Origin: JALOTE01 sp031422195
GTDB taxonomy: Bacteria; Pseudomonadota; Alphaproteobacteria; Rhizobiales; Rhizobiaceae
Reading direction: 5' to 3'
Assembly (NCBI GenBank): GCA_031422195.1
Contig: JANOPZ010000078.1
Coordinates: 1-7,865, forward strand
Length of the DNA: 7,865 nucleotides
The notes beneath the pieces were generated by a model. It was not told the DNA's origin and did not search any database. It saw only the letters and a list, made by a program, of their open reading frames with translations. This document shows positions 1 to 5,192 of this stretch, one piece after another. The position numbers and the translations under genes were made by a program. The stretch's first letter is position 1; each line of letters opens with the position of its first letter.

Positions 1-1
1 A

Positions 2-205
2 AACTCAGAGCATCCTCGCATTATGAAGGCCAATGAGCCGCATTTACCCCTAACACAAATAAAGCATATTGTTGCGACGATTAACGAATGTGCTGAACAA
101 GGGCGAATTGCTGATCTTCACTTGTTGATTGAAAGCCTTGACATTGGCTTTAAATACACAACTCATGCACCAGTCTTACTTGATCGCGTGGTGATTGAAC
201 AATAA
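2..205 (+). CDS. C-terminal fragment, probable WbpM/CapD-type nucleotide-sugar dehydratase/epimerase
   Basis: The frame is open through the left edge and ends at TAA 203-205, so this is the last 67 or so residues of a gene starting outside the window; the ATG at 23 is probably internal. The visible tail begins with HPRIMKANEP, then LP, a helix-rich stretch, and ends near a Tyr (GFKY) followed by about 20 residues. An HPRIM-(R/K)A-E-x-x-LP block followed by two amphipathic helices is, as I recall it, typical of the C terminus of membrane-anchored UDP-sugar 4,6-dehydratases/epimerases of the polysaccharide-biosynthesis (CapD/WbpM/PseB) group. The NAD-binding and catalytic regions are not visible, so the name rests on a short tail. 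It has no evident link to the leucine operon downstream. Confidence 0.5.
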   Translation, partial: NSEHPRIMKANEPHLPLTQIKHIVATINECAEQGRIADLHLLIESLDIGFKYTTHAPVLLDRVVIEQ

Positions 206-430
206 CCCAACTTTGTGTCGTTCCCCGACACAGCGCTCGCAGGTCAGTCGCCGGGCATAAGTGAAGCAGATGATGGCGTTTGGGCCAGCCCATTCATGCA
301 CCACGATCTTGGGCACATGGACGTGATGCAAAAAACCTTCCAACCGATCAACGATCCCGTCGGCCTAGGGTCGTCACTATGTCTTAGGTTCAATATGTCC
401 CCTATGTCTCAGGTCCGTAAACAGTGGAGC
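206..430. other. Gene-free stretch with hairpin and IS-end-like repeats
   Basis: I see no convincing gene here. A perfect 7-bp inverted repeat, TGTGTCG (214-220) and CGACACA (226-232) with a 5-nt loop, lies 8 bp after the upstream stop codon; it lacks a T-run on either strand, so it is at best a weak or factor-dependent terminator. The segment from about 230 to 375 is G+C-rich and has open frames on both strands, but none shows a motif I recognise. The right part carries a direct repeat (separate entry). A decayed or truncated mobile element is a reasonable guess, because the block lies between a gene end and a tRNA and resembles neither neighbour. Confidence 0.3.
377..416. repeat. Imperfect direct repeat, possible insertion-sequence end
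   Basis: Two 15-bp copies, CTATGTCTTAGGTTC (377-391) and CTATGTCTCAGGTCC (402-416), match at 13 of 15 positions and are offset by 25 bp. A partial third copy of the TATGTC core lies between them at 394-399. Regularly spaced direct repeats of this kind are known as transposase-binding sites in the ends of some insertion-sequence families such as IS21, and this is the main reason to suspect an IS remnant. No transposase gene or matching opposite end is present in the window. Confidence 0.35.
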
Positions 431-520
431 TGGAGGAGAGGAAGGGATTTGAACCCTCGAGACGGTTTCCCATCTACGCCCTTAGCAGGGGCGCGCCTTC
501 GACCACTCGGCCACCTCTCC
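431..520 (-). tRNA. tRNA-Ser (anticodon GCU)
   Basis: Read on the minus strand, the 90 nt fold as a class II (long variable arm) tRNA. The 7-bp acceptor stem is GGAGAGG/CCTCTCC. The D stem is GCC/GGC. The anticodon stem CGCCC/GGGCG closes loop CTGCTAA, with anticodon GCT at 486-484. The variable arm has a 6-bp stem (AGATGG/CCGTCT with one G-U) and a GAAA loop. The T stem GAGGG/CCCTT encloses TTCAAAT. The long variable arm together with GCT identifies serine, decoding AGC and AGU. A 3' CCA is encoded (433-431). The discriminator base is U (A434 on the + strand), whereas G73 is usual for bacterial tRNA-Ser. A weak upstream promoter is possible (TTGCCC at 560-555 and TATTGC at 537-532, 17-bp spacer). 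Confidence 0.95.
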
Positions 521-624
521 AACAATTATTGGCAATAGCGGGCGCGATGGGTTGGGGCAAGGGGAAAAACGCGGTGGGAAGTCTGTTAGCCCTGTTACCT
601 TAAAACCCAAGTTTATGAGGGCAC
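521..624. other. Intergenic DNA between tRNA-Ser and the tetR promoter
   Basis: This stretch separates the divergently oriented tRNA-Ser and tetR. I see no open frame with coding character. It probably holds the tRNA promoter on the minus strand; the best candidate is TTGCCC (560-555), a 17-bp spacer, then TATTGC (537-532), which would start transcription only a few bases before the mature tRNA. No terminator for either side is visible. Confidence 0.3.
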
Positions 625-653
625 TTGCAATAAGTGAACGCTCGTTTTATTAA
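625..653 (+). promoter_or_regulatory. Candidate promoter of the tetR-liu operon
   Basis: TTGCAA (625-630) and TATTAA (648-653) are separated by exactly 17 bp and resemble sigma-70 -35 and -10 boxes. Transcription would begin near 660, giving a leader of about 18 nt before the tetR start. It is the only well-spaced pair I find in this gap. No other comparable promoter exists ahead of liuA, so it would serve regulator and catabolic genes together. Confidence 0.45.
637..646. promoter_or_regulatory. Candidate TetR operator inside the promoter spacer
   Basis: AACGCTCGTT is an inverted repeat with arms AACG/CGTT around a 2-bp centre, embedded in GTGAACGCTCGTTTTAT. It lies wholly between the proposed -35 and -10 boxes, where a bound repressor would exclude RNA polymerase. 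Short AACG-type palindromes are plausible TetR-family sites. Binding by the adjacent regulator is inferred from position, and the palindrome is short. Confidence 0.4.
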
Positions 654-677
654 TGGTCTTGGATCTGGGAGGATTTC

Positions 678-1277
678 ATGGGGCGGACAGCGGGTTCAAC
701 AGGCTTAAAGACTTCAGCAAAAATCAGAGAAACCGCGCTGACCTTAATTGCCCGGCACGGCTTTGAAGCCATGTCGATGCGGGATCTCGGCGCGGCGGTT
801 GGTGTTGGGGCCCCTGCCCTTTACCGCTATTACCCGACTAAGCAGGCGCTGTTGTTTTCCTTGCTCAACACGCATCTGGATGAATTGGCAGTGTCATGGG
901 CAGCGGCAAACAACGCCAAAAATACTGCCGGCACACGCCTCAACGCCTTTGTAGCAAATCATATCGCATTTCATGTGGAGCGCCGCATGTCGACACAAGT
1001 TTCAAACCTTGAACTTCGTGCGCTCGACAAAGAAAACCTGACAGTCATTTTGTGCAAGCGAAATGATTATGAAAAGGAATTACGCGTCATTTTGCGCACT
1101 GGCCATCAGGCTGGCGACTTTCAGGTTGCAGATGTTACGCTCACAGCAATGGCCATTATTCAAATGATCACCGGCGTTGTGGTATGGTTTAGGCCCGCCG
1201 AGAAAATGCCGGTATTGGGGGTGATTGAGAACTATCAGATTTTGGTCGCGCGGCTGGTTGGGCAAGAAGGGGCTTGA
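678..1277 (+). CDS. TetR-family transcriptional regulator, likely repressor of the leucine-degradation operon
   Basis: A 199-residue protein with the usual TetR length. The DNA-binding domain spans about residues 13-60, ending in the recognition helix region VGAPALYRYYPTKQALL (43-59), the family's most conserved part. The C-terminal two thirds form the ligand domain; the segments LRALDKENL and VWFRPAEKMP resemble TetR regulators of the KstR2/acyl-CoA-responsive type. The start is supported by GGGAGGA (667-673) four bases ahead of the ATG. The stop is 2 bp before the liuA ATG, so it heads the operon and probably represses it together with itself. A TetR regulator (LiuQ) of branched-chain amino acid degradation is described in some betaproteobacteria; LiuR, the commoner one, is MerR-type. 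Equivalence to LiuQ and an isovaleryl- or methylcrotonyl-CoA-like effector are inferences. Confidence 0.85.
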   Translation: MGRTAGSTGLKTSAKIRETALTLIARHGFEAMSMRDLGAAVGVGAPALYRYYPTKQALLFSLLNTHLDELAVSWAAANNAKNTAGTRLNAFVANHIAFHVERRMSTQVSNLELRALDKENLTVILCKRNDYEKELRVILRTGHQAGDFQVADVTLTAMAIIQMITGVVVWFRPAEKMPVLGVIENYQILVARLVGQEGA

Positions 1278-1279
1278 GT

Positions 1280-2440
1280 ATGTATCATCATTCGATGAAT
1301 TTTGGCTTGGGCGCAGATATTGATGCACTGCGCGATATGGTTCAACGGTTTGCTCAAACAGAAATTGCGCCGCTTGCAGAAGCCACCGACAAAGACAATG
1401 CATTTCCAATGCATCTCTGGAAACGCTTCGGCGATTTGGGACTGCTTGGCATTACGGCTGACCCTCATTTTGGCGGAACTGGCCTTGGTTACTTGGCGCA
1501 TGTTGTGGCGGTTGAGGAAATCAGCCGCGCTTCCGCATCTATTGGGCTTTCTTATGGCGCGCATTCTAACCTTTGCGTCAACCAAATTAACCGCTGGGGC
1601 ACACAGGCCCAAAAGGCAAAATATCTACCAAATCTCTGCTCGGGTGAAAACGTCGGTGCGCTTGCGATGAGTGAGCCCGGCGCAGGCTCAGACGTCGTGT
1701 CGATGAAATTGCGGGCTGATAAAACCGGCAAAGATTATGTGCTGAACGGCACCAAAATGTGGATCACCAACGGGCCGGATGCACATACACTGGTGGTCTA
1801 TGCCAAAACCGATGTTGCGGCCGGTTCTAAAGGCATTACTGCATTCATTATTGAGCGCGGCATGGCGGGGTTTTCCTCTTCGCCAAAGCTCGACAAGCTT
1901 GGCATGCGCGGCTCTAACACATGTGAATTGGTGTTCAATAATTGCGAAGTGCCAGTCGAAAATGTGCTTGGCACAGTTGGCCAAGGCGCAAAGATTCTTA
2001 TGAGCGGGCTGGATTATGAGCGCGTGGTTCTGGCCGCAGGGCCACTTGGGCTGATGGCGGCGGCGCTGGATTTAGCCGCGCCCTATACGAGGGAGCGCAA
2101 ACAATTTGGCCAGCCAATTGGTTCGTTTCAACTGGTACAGGGCAAGCTCGCCGATATGTACACCACGCTGAATGCCTGCCGCGCATATGTTTATGCCGTT
2201 GCGGCAGCGTGTGACCGCGGCGAAACAACCCGTAAGGATTCAGCGGGCTGCATTCTTTATGCCGCAGAAAAAGCAACGCAAGTTGCGCTAGAAGCCATCC
2301 AATTGCTTGGTGGCAATGGCTATATCAACGACTACGCCACAGGGCGCATTTTGCGTGATGCCAAACTTTATGAAATTGGTGCCGGCACATCTGAAATCCG
2401 CCGGATGCTCATCGGGCGTGAAATGCTGGGTGAGAGTTAA
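1280..2440 (+). CDS. liuA: Isovaleryl-CoA dehydrogenase
   Basis: FAD-dependent enzyme oxidising isovaleryl-CoA to 3-methylcrotonyl-CoA, the third step of leucine breakdown, passing electrons to electron-transfer flavoprotein. It is 386 residues from ATG 1280. The order is acyl-CoA dehydrogenase N-terminal helical domain, beta domain with AMSEPGAGSD (129-138) and WITNGPDA, then the C-terminal helical domain. GLDYERVVLAAGPLG places the catalytic Glu at 247 (in the LDYER motif), the helix-G position typical of isovaleryl-CoA dehydrogenases; short-chain acyl-CoA dehydrogenases have theirs near the C terminus. LLGGNGYINDY and YEIGAGTSEIRR are also characteristic and closely match the human enzyme as I know it. 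TTG at 1274 is an alternative start overlapping the tetR stop, but AGAAGGGG (1265-1272) is better spaced for ATG 1280. Also called ivd. Confidence 0.95.
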   Translation: MYHHSMNFGLGADIDALRDMVQRFAQTEIAPLAEATDKDNAFPMHLWKRFGDLGLLGITADPHFGGTGLGYLAHVVAVEEISRASASIGLSYGAHSNLCVNQINRWGTQAQKAKYLPNLCSGENVGALAMSEPGAGSDVVSMKLRADKTGKDYVLNGTKMWITNGPDAHTLVVYAKTDVAAGSKGITAFIIERGMAGFSSSPKLDKLGMRGSNTCELVFNNCEVPVENVLGTVGQGAKILMSGLDYERVVLAAGPLGLMAAALDLAAPYTRERKQFGQPIGSFQLVQGKLADMYTTLNACRAYVYAVAAACDRGETTRKDSAGCILYAAEKATQVALEAIQLLGGNGYINDYATGRILRDAKLYEIGAGTSEIRRMLIGREMLGES

Positions 2441-2505
2441 AATGGCAGGTAAACATAATTTGCCATTTAAAGAAAATTATGACATTTTACATTTGAAATG
2501 GCAGG
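2440..2505. promoter_or_regulatory. Leader of the first toxin-antitoxin module with three copies of AAATGGCA
   Basis: The 76-bp gap after liuA is AT-rich and holds three copies of one octamer: AAATGGCA at 2440-2447, its reverse complement TGCCATTT at 2461-2468, and AAATGGCA at 2496-2503. The outer copies extend to a 10-bp direct repeat, AAATGGCAGG. Repeated sites in mixed orientation just ahead of an antitoxin gene fit autoregulation by the antitoxin-toxin complex. TTGCCA (2460-2465) could be a -35 box, but no good -10 follows at normal spacing, so the promoter itself is uncertain. The ribosome-binding site AGGAG (2503-2507) overlaps the last copy. Confidence 0.4.
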
Positions 2506-2513
2506 AGTTGTAG
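2442..2513 (+). CDS. Possible 23-codon leader ORF between liuA and the antitoxin gene
   Basis: An ATG one base after the liuA stop opens a 23-codon frame (MAGKHNLPFKENYDILHLKW plus QEL) that ends at TAG 2511-2513, three bases before the antitoxin ATG. GGTGAG (2429-2434) could serve as its ribosome-binding site. It fills the gap almost exactly and contains the antitoxin's ribosome-binding site, so its translation could affect antitoxin initiation. I recognise no family. A chance frame in 76 bp is quite possible, and the same bases carry the repeated octamer. Confidence 0.15.
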   Translation: MAGKHNLPFKENYDILHLKWQEL

Positions 2514-2516
2514 TCA

Positions 2517-2891
2517 ATGGCTAATCGTGAAGGTTTTGAAGAAGAAAGCCCAGCTTATGCAGCTTTCAGGAAAAACGGGCCGGAGCCTGTCGTTGAGCGC
2601 GTCAAAATAAGCGATGGCGGCCGACTGGTCATACCGGCGGTGATGCGTGCTGCGATGAAAGTAGAAGTTGGTGATACGGTGACATTGCGGCTGCTGCCTG
2701 ACGGCGAATTGCAAATTGTTTCCAAGGCAGCAGCGATAGCAAAAGCGCACGCAATCGTTCGCCAATTTGTGCCCGACGGTGTTTCGGTCGTTGATGAGCT
2801 TATTGCAGAGAGAAGGGCGGAAGCTCAAAAAGACATTGATGATGCGCTGGAATATTTGGCTAGAAAAGCAGTAAGCGAAAGCGCCAAGTGA
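2517..2891 (+). CDS. AbrB/SpoVT-type antitoxin of a VapBC-like module
   Basis: Predicted antitoxin that neutralises the PIN toxin encoded next and represses their shared promoter. Of 124 residues, about 27-70 form a swapped-hairpin AbrB-like DNA-binding domain: VKISDGGRLVIPAVMRAAMKV, with the (G/R)xVIPxxxR core, then VGDTVTLRLLPDGELQIVS. The tail contains VVDELIAERRAEAQKD (91-106), resembling the toxin-binding C terminus of AbrB-class VapB proteins. It is longer than many such antitoxins (commonly about 75-90 residues), with an extra acidic stretch of roughly 25 residues before the AbrB domain. AGGAG (2503-2507) lies 9 bases before the ATG. It follows liuA by 76 bp and overlaps or abuts its toxin gene, the standard antitoxin-first order. 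Its presence inside a leucine catabolic operon is unusual. Confidence 0.85.
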   Translation: MANREGFEEESPAYAAFRKNGPEPVVERVKISDGGRLVIPAVMRAAMKVEVGDTVTLRLLPDGELQIVSKAAAIAKAHAIVRQFVPDGVSVVDELIAERRAEAQKDIDDALEYLARKAVSESAK

Positions 2892-2893
2892 GC

Positions 2894-3271
2894 ATGCGCG
2901 TTATCGACAGTTCGGTAATTATTGCAGTCTTACTCAAAGAAACAGGCTCTGAAGTTGCTATCCCCATTGTTTTTGGTGGCAACATGAGTGCGGTAATACA
3001 TGCTGAAATCTATATGAAATGCGCAATGAAAGGCATACCTTTCGAATTTGCGGCCAAATTGATGGGCAACATGCAGATTGAGGTCTTTCCACTTTCCGCG
3101 GATTTGGCAATAAAGGCAGGCGAACTAAAACTGGACAAACGGTTTTGGCCGCTTTCTTTGGCCGACTGCATTTGCATTGCCTTGGCCATTGAGAAATCGG
3201 CCACACTCGTCACCGCTGACCGTGCATGGCTTGACCTGAAGTTGCCCTGCCCTGTCGAGGTTATCCGCTGA
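2894..3271 (+). CDS. PIN-domain toxin (VapC-like ribonuclease)
   Basis: A 125-residue predicted Mg2+-dependent RNase; VapC proteins typically cleave tRNA or rRNA and are blocked by the partner antitoxin. The four acidic PIN residues are all present: Asp5 (MRVIDSSVII), Glu38 (VIHAEIYMK), Asp91 (LSLADCICIALA) and Asp109 (LVTADRAW), so the active site looks intact. GTG 2888 is an alternative start overlapping the antitoxin stop as GTGA. I prefer ATG 2894, two bases after that stop, because PIN toxins normally begin M-x-(V/I)-(I/V)-D; neither start has a strong ribosome-binding site, so translation probably depends on coupling to the antitoxin. Its stop TGA shares its last base with the ATG of liuB. 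The RNA target cannot be read from sequence. Confidence 0.87.
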   Translation: MRVIDSSVIIAVLLKETGSEVAIPIVFGGNMSAVIHAEIYMKCAMKGIPFEFAAKLMGNMQIEVFPLSADLAIKAGELKLDKRFWPLSLADCICIALAIEKSATLVTADRAWLDLKLPCPVEVIR

Positions 3272-4878
3272 TGCCGGCGATTAAATCAGCCGTCAATACA
3301 TCTTCACCTGTATTCCGCGAAAATGCGGCGGCGATGCAGGTTCTGGTGGCTGAAATGGCGGCACTTGCGGCTAAAACCGCGTTTGGCGGCGATGAAAAAT
3401 CGCGCGCGCGCCATGTTGGCCGGGGCAAGATGCTGGCGCGTGAGCGATTGAATGGCTTGATTGATGCCGGCTCGCCGTTTTTGGAAATCGGGGGCTTTGC
3501 TGCACATGGGCTTTACAGCGAAAACGTTCCGGCAGCAGGGATCATCACCGGTATTGGCCGTATATCTGGGCGCGAATGTATGATTGTGATCAATGATGCC
3601 ACTGTCAAGGGCGGCACCTATTACCCGATGACGGTGAAGAAGCATTTGCGGGCGCAAGAGATCGCGCTGCAAAATCGCCTGCCGTGTTTGTATCTGGTTG
3701 ATAGCGGCGGCGCGAACCTGCCGAACCAAGACGAGGTGTTTCCAGACCGCGAACATTTCGGGCGCATCTTTTATAACCAAGCGCAGATGAGCGCGGCGGG
3801 CATTGCGCAAATAGCTATTGTTATGGGCTCCTGCACGGCGGGCGGCGCTTACGTTCCCGCTATGAGTGATGAGACGATTATTGTGCGCGGCACTGGTACC
3901 ATATTTCTTGCCGGGCCGCCTTTGGTGAGGGCAGCAACGGGCGAAGTTGTGACGGCGGAAGATTTGGGCGGAGCCGACGTGCACACGCGGCTTTCAGGTG
4001 TTGCCGACCATTTGGCTGAAAATGACGCGCATGCTCTTTGGATTGCGCGGCGCATTGTGGCTAACCTCAACCATGTGAAAACGCCGAACATTGCGCTGCA
4101 AAAATCGCGCGCGCCCCTGTTTGATGCGTCAGAACTTTACGGCATCGTCGGCACAGATTTGCGCAAATCCTATGACGCCCGCGATGTGATCGCGCGTCTG
4201 GTGGACGGTTCTGAGTTTGATGAATTCAAGGCCAATTACGGCACAACCTTGGTGACCGGTTTTGCCCATTTGCACGGCATTCCCGTAGGAATTATTGCCA
4301 ATAATGGCGTGTTATTTTCTGAAAGCGCACAAAAAGGTGCGCATTTTATTGAGCTGTGCTGCCAGCGGCGTATTCCATTGGTGTTTTTGCAAAACATCAC
4401 AGGCTTTATGGTGGGGCGCAAATATGAGGCGGGCGGCATTGCCAAAGACGGCGCAAAACTGGTGATGGCGGTTGCCAATGCCGCCGTACCGAAAGTAACC
4501 GTCATCATTGGTGGCTCATTTGGTGCAGGCAATTACGGCATGTGCGGACGCGCGTTTAACCCAAGATTTTTATGGTTGTGGCCGAATGCCCGCATTTCAG
4601 TGATGGGCGGCGAGCAAGCCGCGACCGTGCTGGCACTGGTGAAACGCGACGGTATTGAGCGCAACGGCGGCACGTGGAGCGCTGAAGAGGAGGCCCAATT
4701 CCGCGCGCCGATCTTGGAGAAATATGAGCGCGAAGGCCACCCGCTGTATTCCAGCGCCCGGCTTTGGGATGACGGCATAATCGACCCTGCCAAAACGCGC
4801 GATGTGCTGGGGTTGAGTTTAAGCGCGGCGCTGAATGTTGAGGTGGGTGAGACGCGGTTTGGTGTGTTTAGGATGTAA
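3271..4878 (+). CDS. liuB: Methylcrotonyl-CoA carboxylase, carboxyltransferase (beta) subunit
   Basis: The 535-residue subunit transfers the carboxyl group from carboxybiotin on LiuD to 3-methylcrotonyl-CoA, giving 3-methylglutaconyl-CoA. It has two crotonase-like halves. The N-terminal one includes ARHVGRGKMLARERL (46-60), the INDATVKGGTYYP block (108-119), YLVDSGGANLP (141-151) and the oxyanion-hole loop GSCTAGGAYVPAMSDE (186-201). The C-terminal one includes NITGFMVGRKYEAGGIAKDG (375-394) and GGSFGAGNYGMCGRAFNPRF (414-433). The length and the ending GVFRM are usual for this subunit. SGGANLPNQDEVFPDREHFG is typical of MCC rather than propionyl-CoA carboxylase. The start overlaps the toxin stop by one base (TGATG), with only a weak GAGG (3257-3260) upstream inside the toxin gene. 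Also called mccB. Confidence 0.95.
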   Translation: MPAIKSAVNTSSPVFRENAAAMQVLVAEMAALAAKTAFGGDEKSRARHVGRGKMLARERLNGLIDAGSPFLEIGGFAAHGLYSENVPAAGIITGIGRISGRECMIVINDATVKGGTYYPMTVKKHLRAQEIALQNRLPCLYLVDSGGANLPNQDEVFPDREHFGRIFYNQAQMSAAGIAQIAIVMGSCTAGGAYVPAMSDETIIVRGTGTIFLAGPPLVRAATGEVVTAEDLGGADVHTRLSGVADHLAENDAHALWIARRIVANLNHVKTPNIALQKSRAPLFDASELYGIVGTDLRKSYDARDVIARLVDGSEFDEFKANYGTTLVTGFAHLHGIPVGIIANNGVLFSESAQKGAHFIELCCQRRIPLVFLQNITGFMVGRKYEAGGIAKDGAKLVMAVANAAVPKVTVIIGGSFGAGNYGMCGRAFNPRFLWLWPNARISVMGGEQAATVLALVKRDGIERNGGTWSAEEEAQFRAPILEKYEREGHPLYSSARLWDDGIIDPAKTRDVLGLSLSAALNVEVGETRFGVFRM

Positions 4879-4907
4879 TTGATTATTTGATCGCAATATG
4901 ATATCAT
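4879..4907 (+). promoter_or_regulatory. Candidate promoter of the second toxin-antitoxin module
   Basis: TTGATT (4879-4884), beginning directly after the liuB stop, and TATCAT (4902-4907) are 17 bp apart and match the sigma-70 boxes at 4/6 and 5/6 positions. The -10 box overlaps a TGATATCA palindrome, fitting autorepression by the downstream antitoxin. If active, this promoter would also transcribe liuD independently of the tetR promoter. Confidence 0.45.
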
Positions 4908-4917
4908 AATGATATCA
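4899..4917. promoter_or_regulatory. Paired TGATATCA palindromes, candidate FitA-like operator
   Basis: Two identical 8-bp palindromes, TGATATCA at 4899-4906 and 4910-4917, have centres 11 bp apart, about one helical turn; the first extends to a 12-bp palindrome (4897-4908). Ribbon-helix-helix antitoxins bind tandem short sites of this kind, and the gonococcal FitAB operator uses TGCTATCA/TGATAGCA half-sites (from memory), similar apart from one base. Direct binding by the adjacent antitoxin is inferred from position and similarity. Confidence 0.5.
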
Positions 4918-4926
4918 ATCTTTTTT
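4899..4926 (+). terminator. Possible weak intrinsic terminator after liuB
   Basis: The two TGATATCA copies can also pair as an 8-bp stem with a 3-nt TAA loop (4899-4917), followed one base later by TC and six Ts (4919-4926). This has the form of a rho-independent terminator, but only two of eight pairs are G-C, so it would be inefficient. The operator function is the likelier reason for the symmetry. Partial attenuation of read-through from liuB to liuD remains possible. Confidence 0.25.
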
Positions 4927-4940
4927 GTTCGGAGATATAA

Positions 4941-5189
4941 ATGGGGCAGATTTTGGTGCGCGGGTTTGACAGTTCTGTGTTGGATGACCTGAAAGCAAGG
5001 GCCAAAGCAAATAAGCGGTCTGCTGCTGCTGAAATACGCATGATAGTTGAGCAGGAACTTCTCCGCAAAAACAGCGTCGCCTCGCTGCGTAGCAAATCAA
5101 TACTGGAACTTGCCGGCTCACATCCAACAAACAGGACAGCGCAGGAAATAGTTTCAGAGATAAATTCACTTCGTGAAGAGTGGCGATGA
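4941..5189 (+). CDS. Ribbon-helix-helix (FitA/Arc-like) antitoxin
   Basis: An 82-residue predicted antitoxin and autorepressor. The N terminus reads as a ribbon-helix-helix fold: strand QILVRGF (3-9), helix about 11-24 (SSVLDDLKARAKAN), turn KRSAAAE, helix about 28-42 (AAAEIRMIVEQELL). The pattern ILVRGxD...LKxRAKxNxRSxxAEIRxIxE is that of FitA-type antitoxins. The C terminus ends in SLREEWR; in FitAB the antitoxin tail inserts an Arg into the toxin active site, and R78 or R82 could act likewise, which is an inference. GGAGA (4931-4935) is 5 bases ahead of the ATG. The toxin ATG follows the stop by 3 bp. It is unrelated in fold to the AbrB antitoxin upstream, so the two modules are not duplicates. 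Confidence 0.87.
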   Translation: MGQILVRGFDSSVLDDLKARAKANKRSAAAEIRMIVEQELLRKNSVASLRSKSILELAGSHPTNRTAQEIVSEINSLREEWR

Positions 5190-5192
5190 TAA

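Noticed and set aside
215..538. 107-codon open frame on the + strand across the IS-like block and the tRNA
   Set aside because: It runs antisense through the whole tRNA-Ser gene, has a non-ATG start, no ribosome-binding site and no recognisable domain.
1274..1279. TTG start for liuA overlapping the tetR stop
   Set aside because: ATG 1280 is two codons later, is better spaced from AGAAGGGG, and fits the family N terminus; the TTG remains possible but less likely.
3304..3984. 226-codon open frame on the - strand inside liuB
   Set aside because: It is an antisense shadow of liuB, with low-information composition and no ribosome-binding site or family motif.
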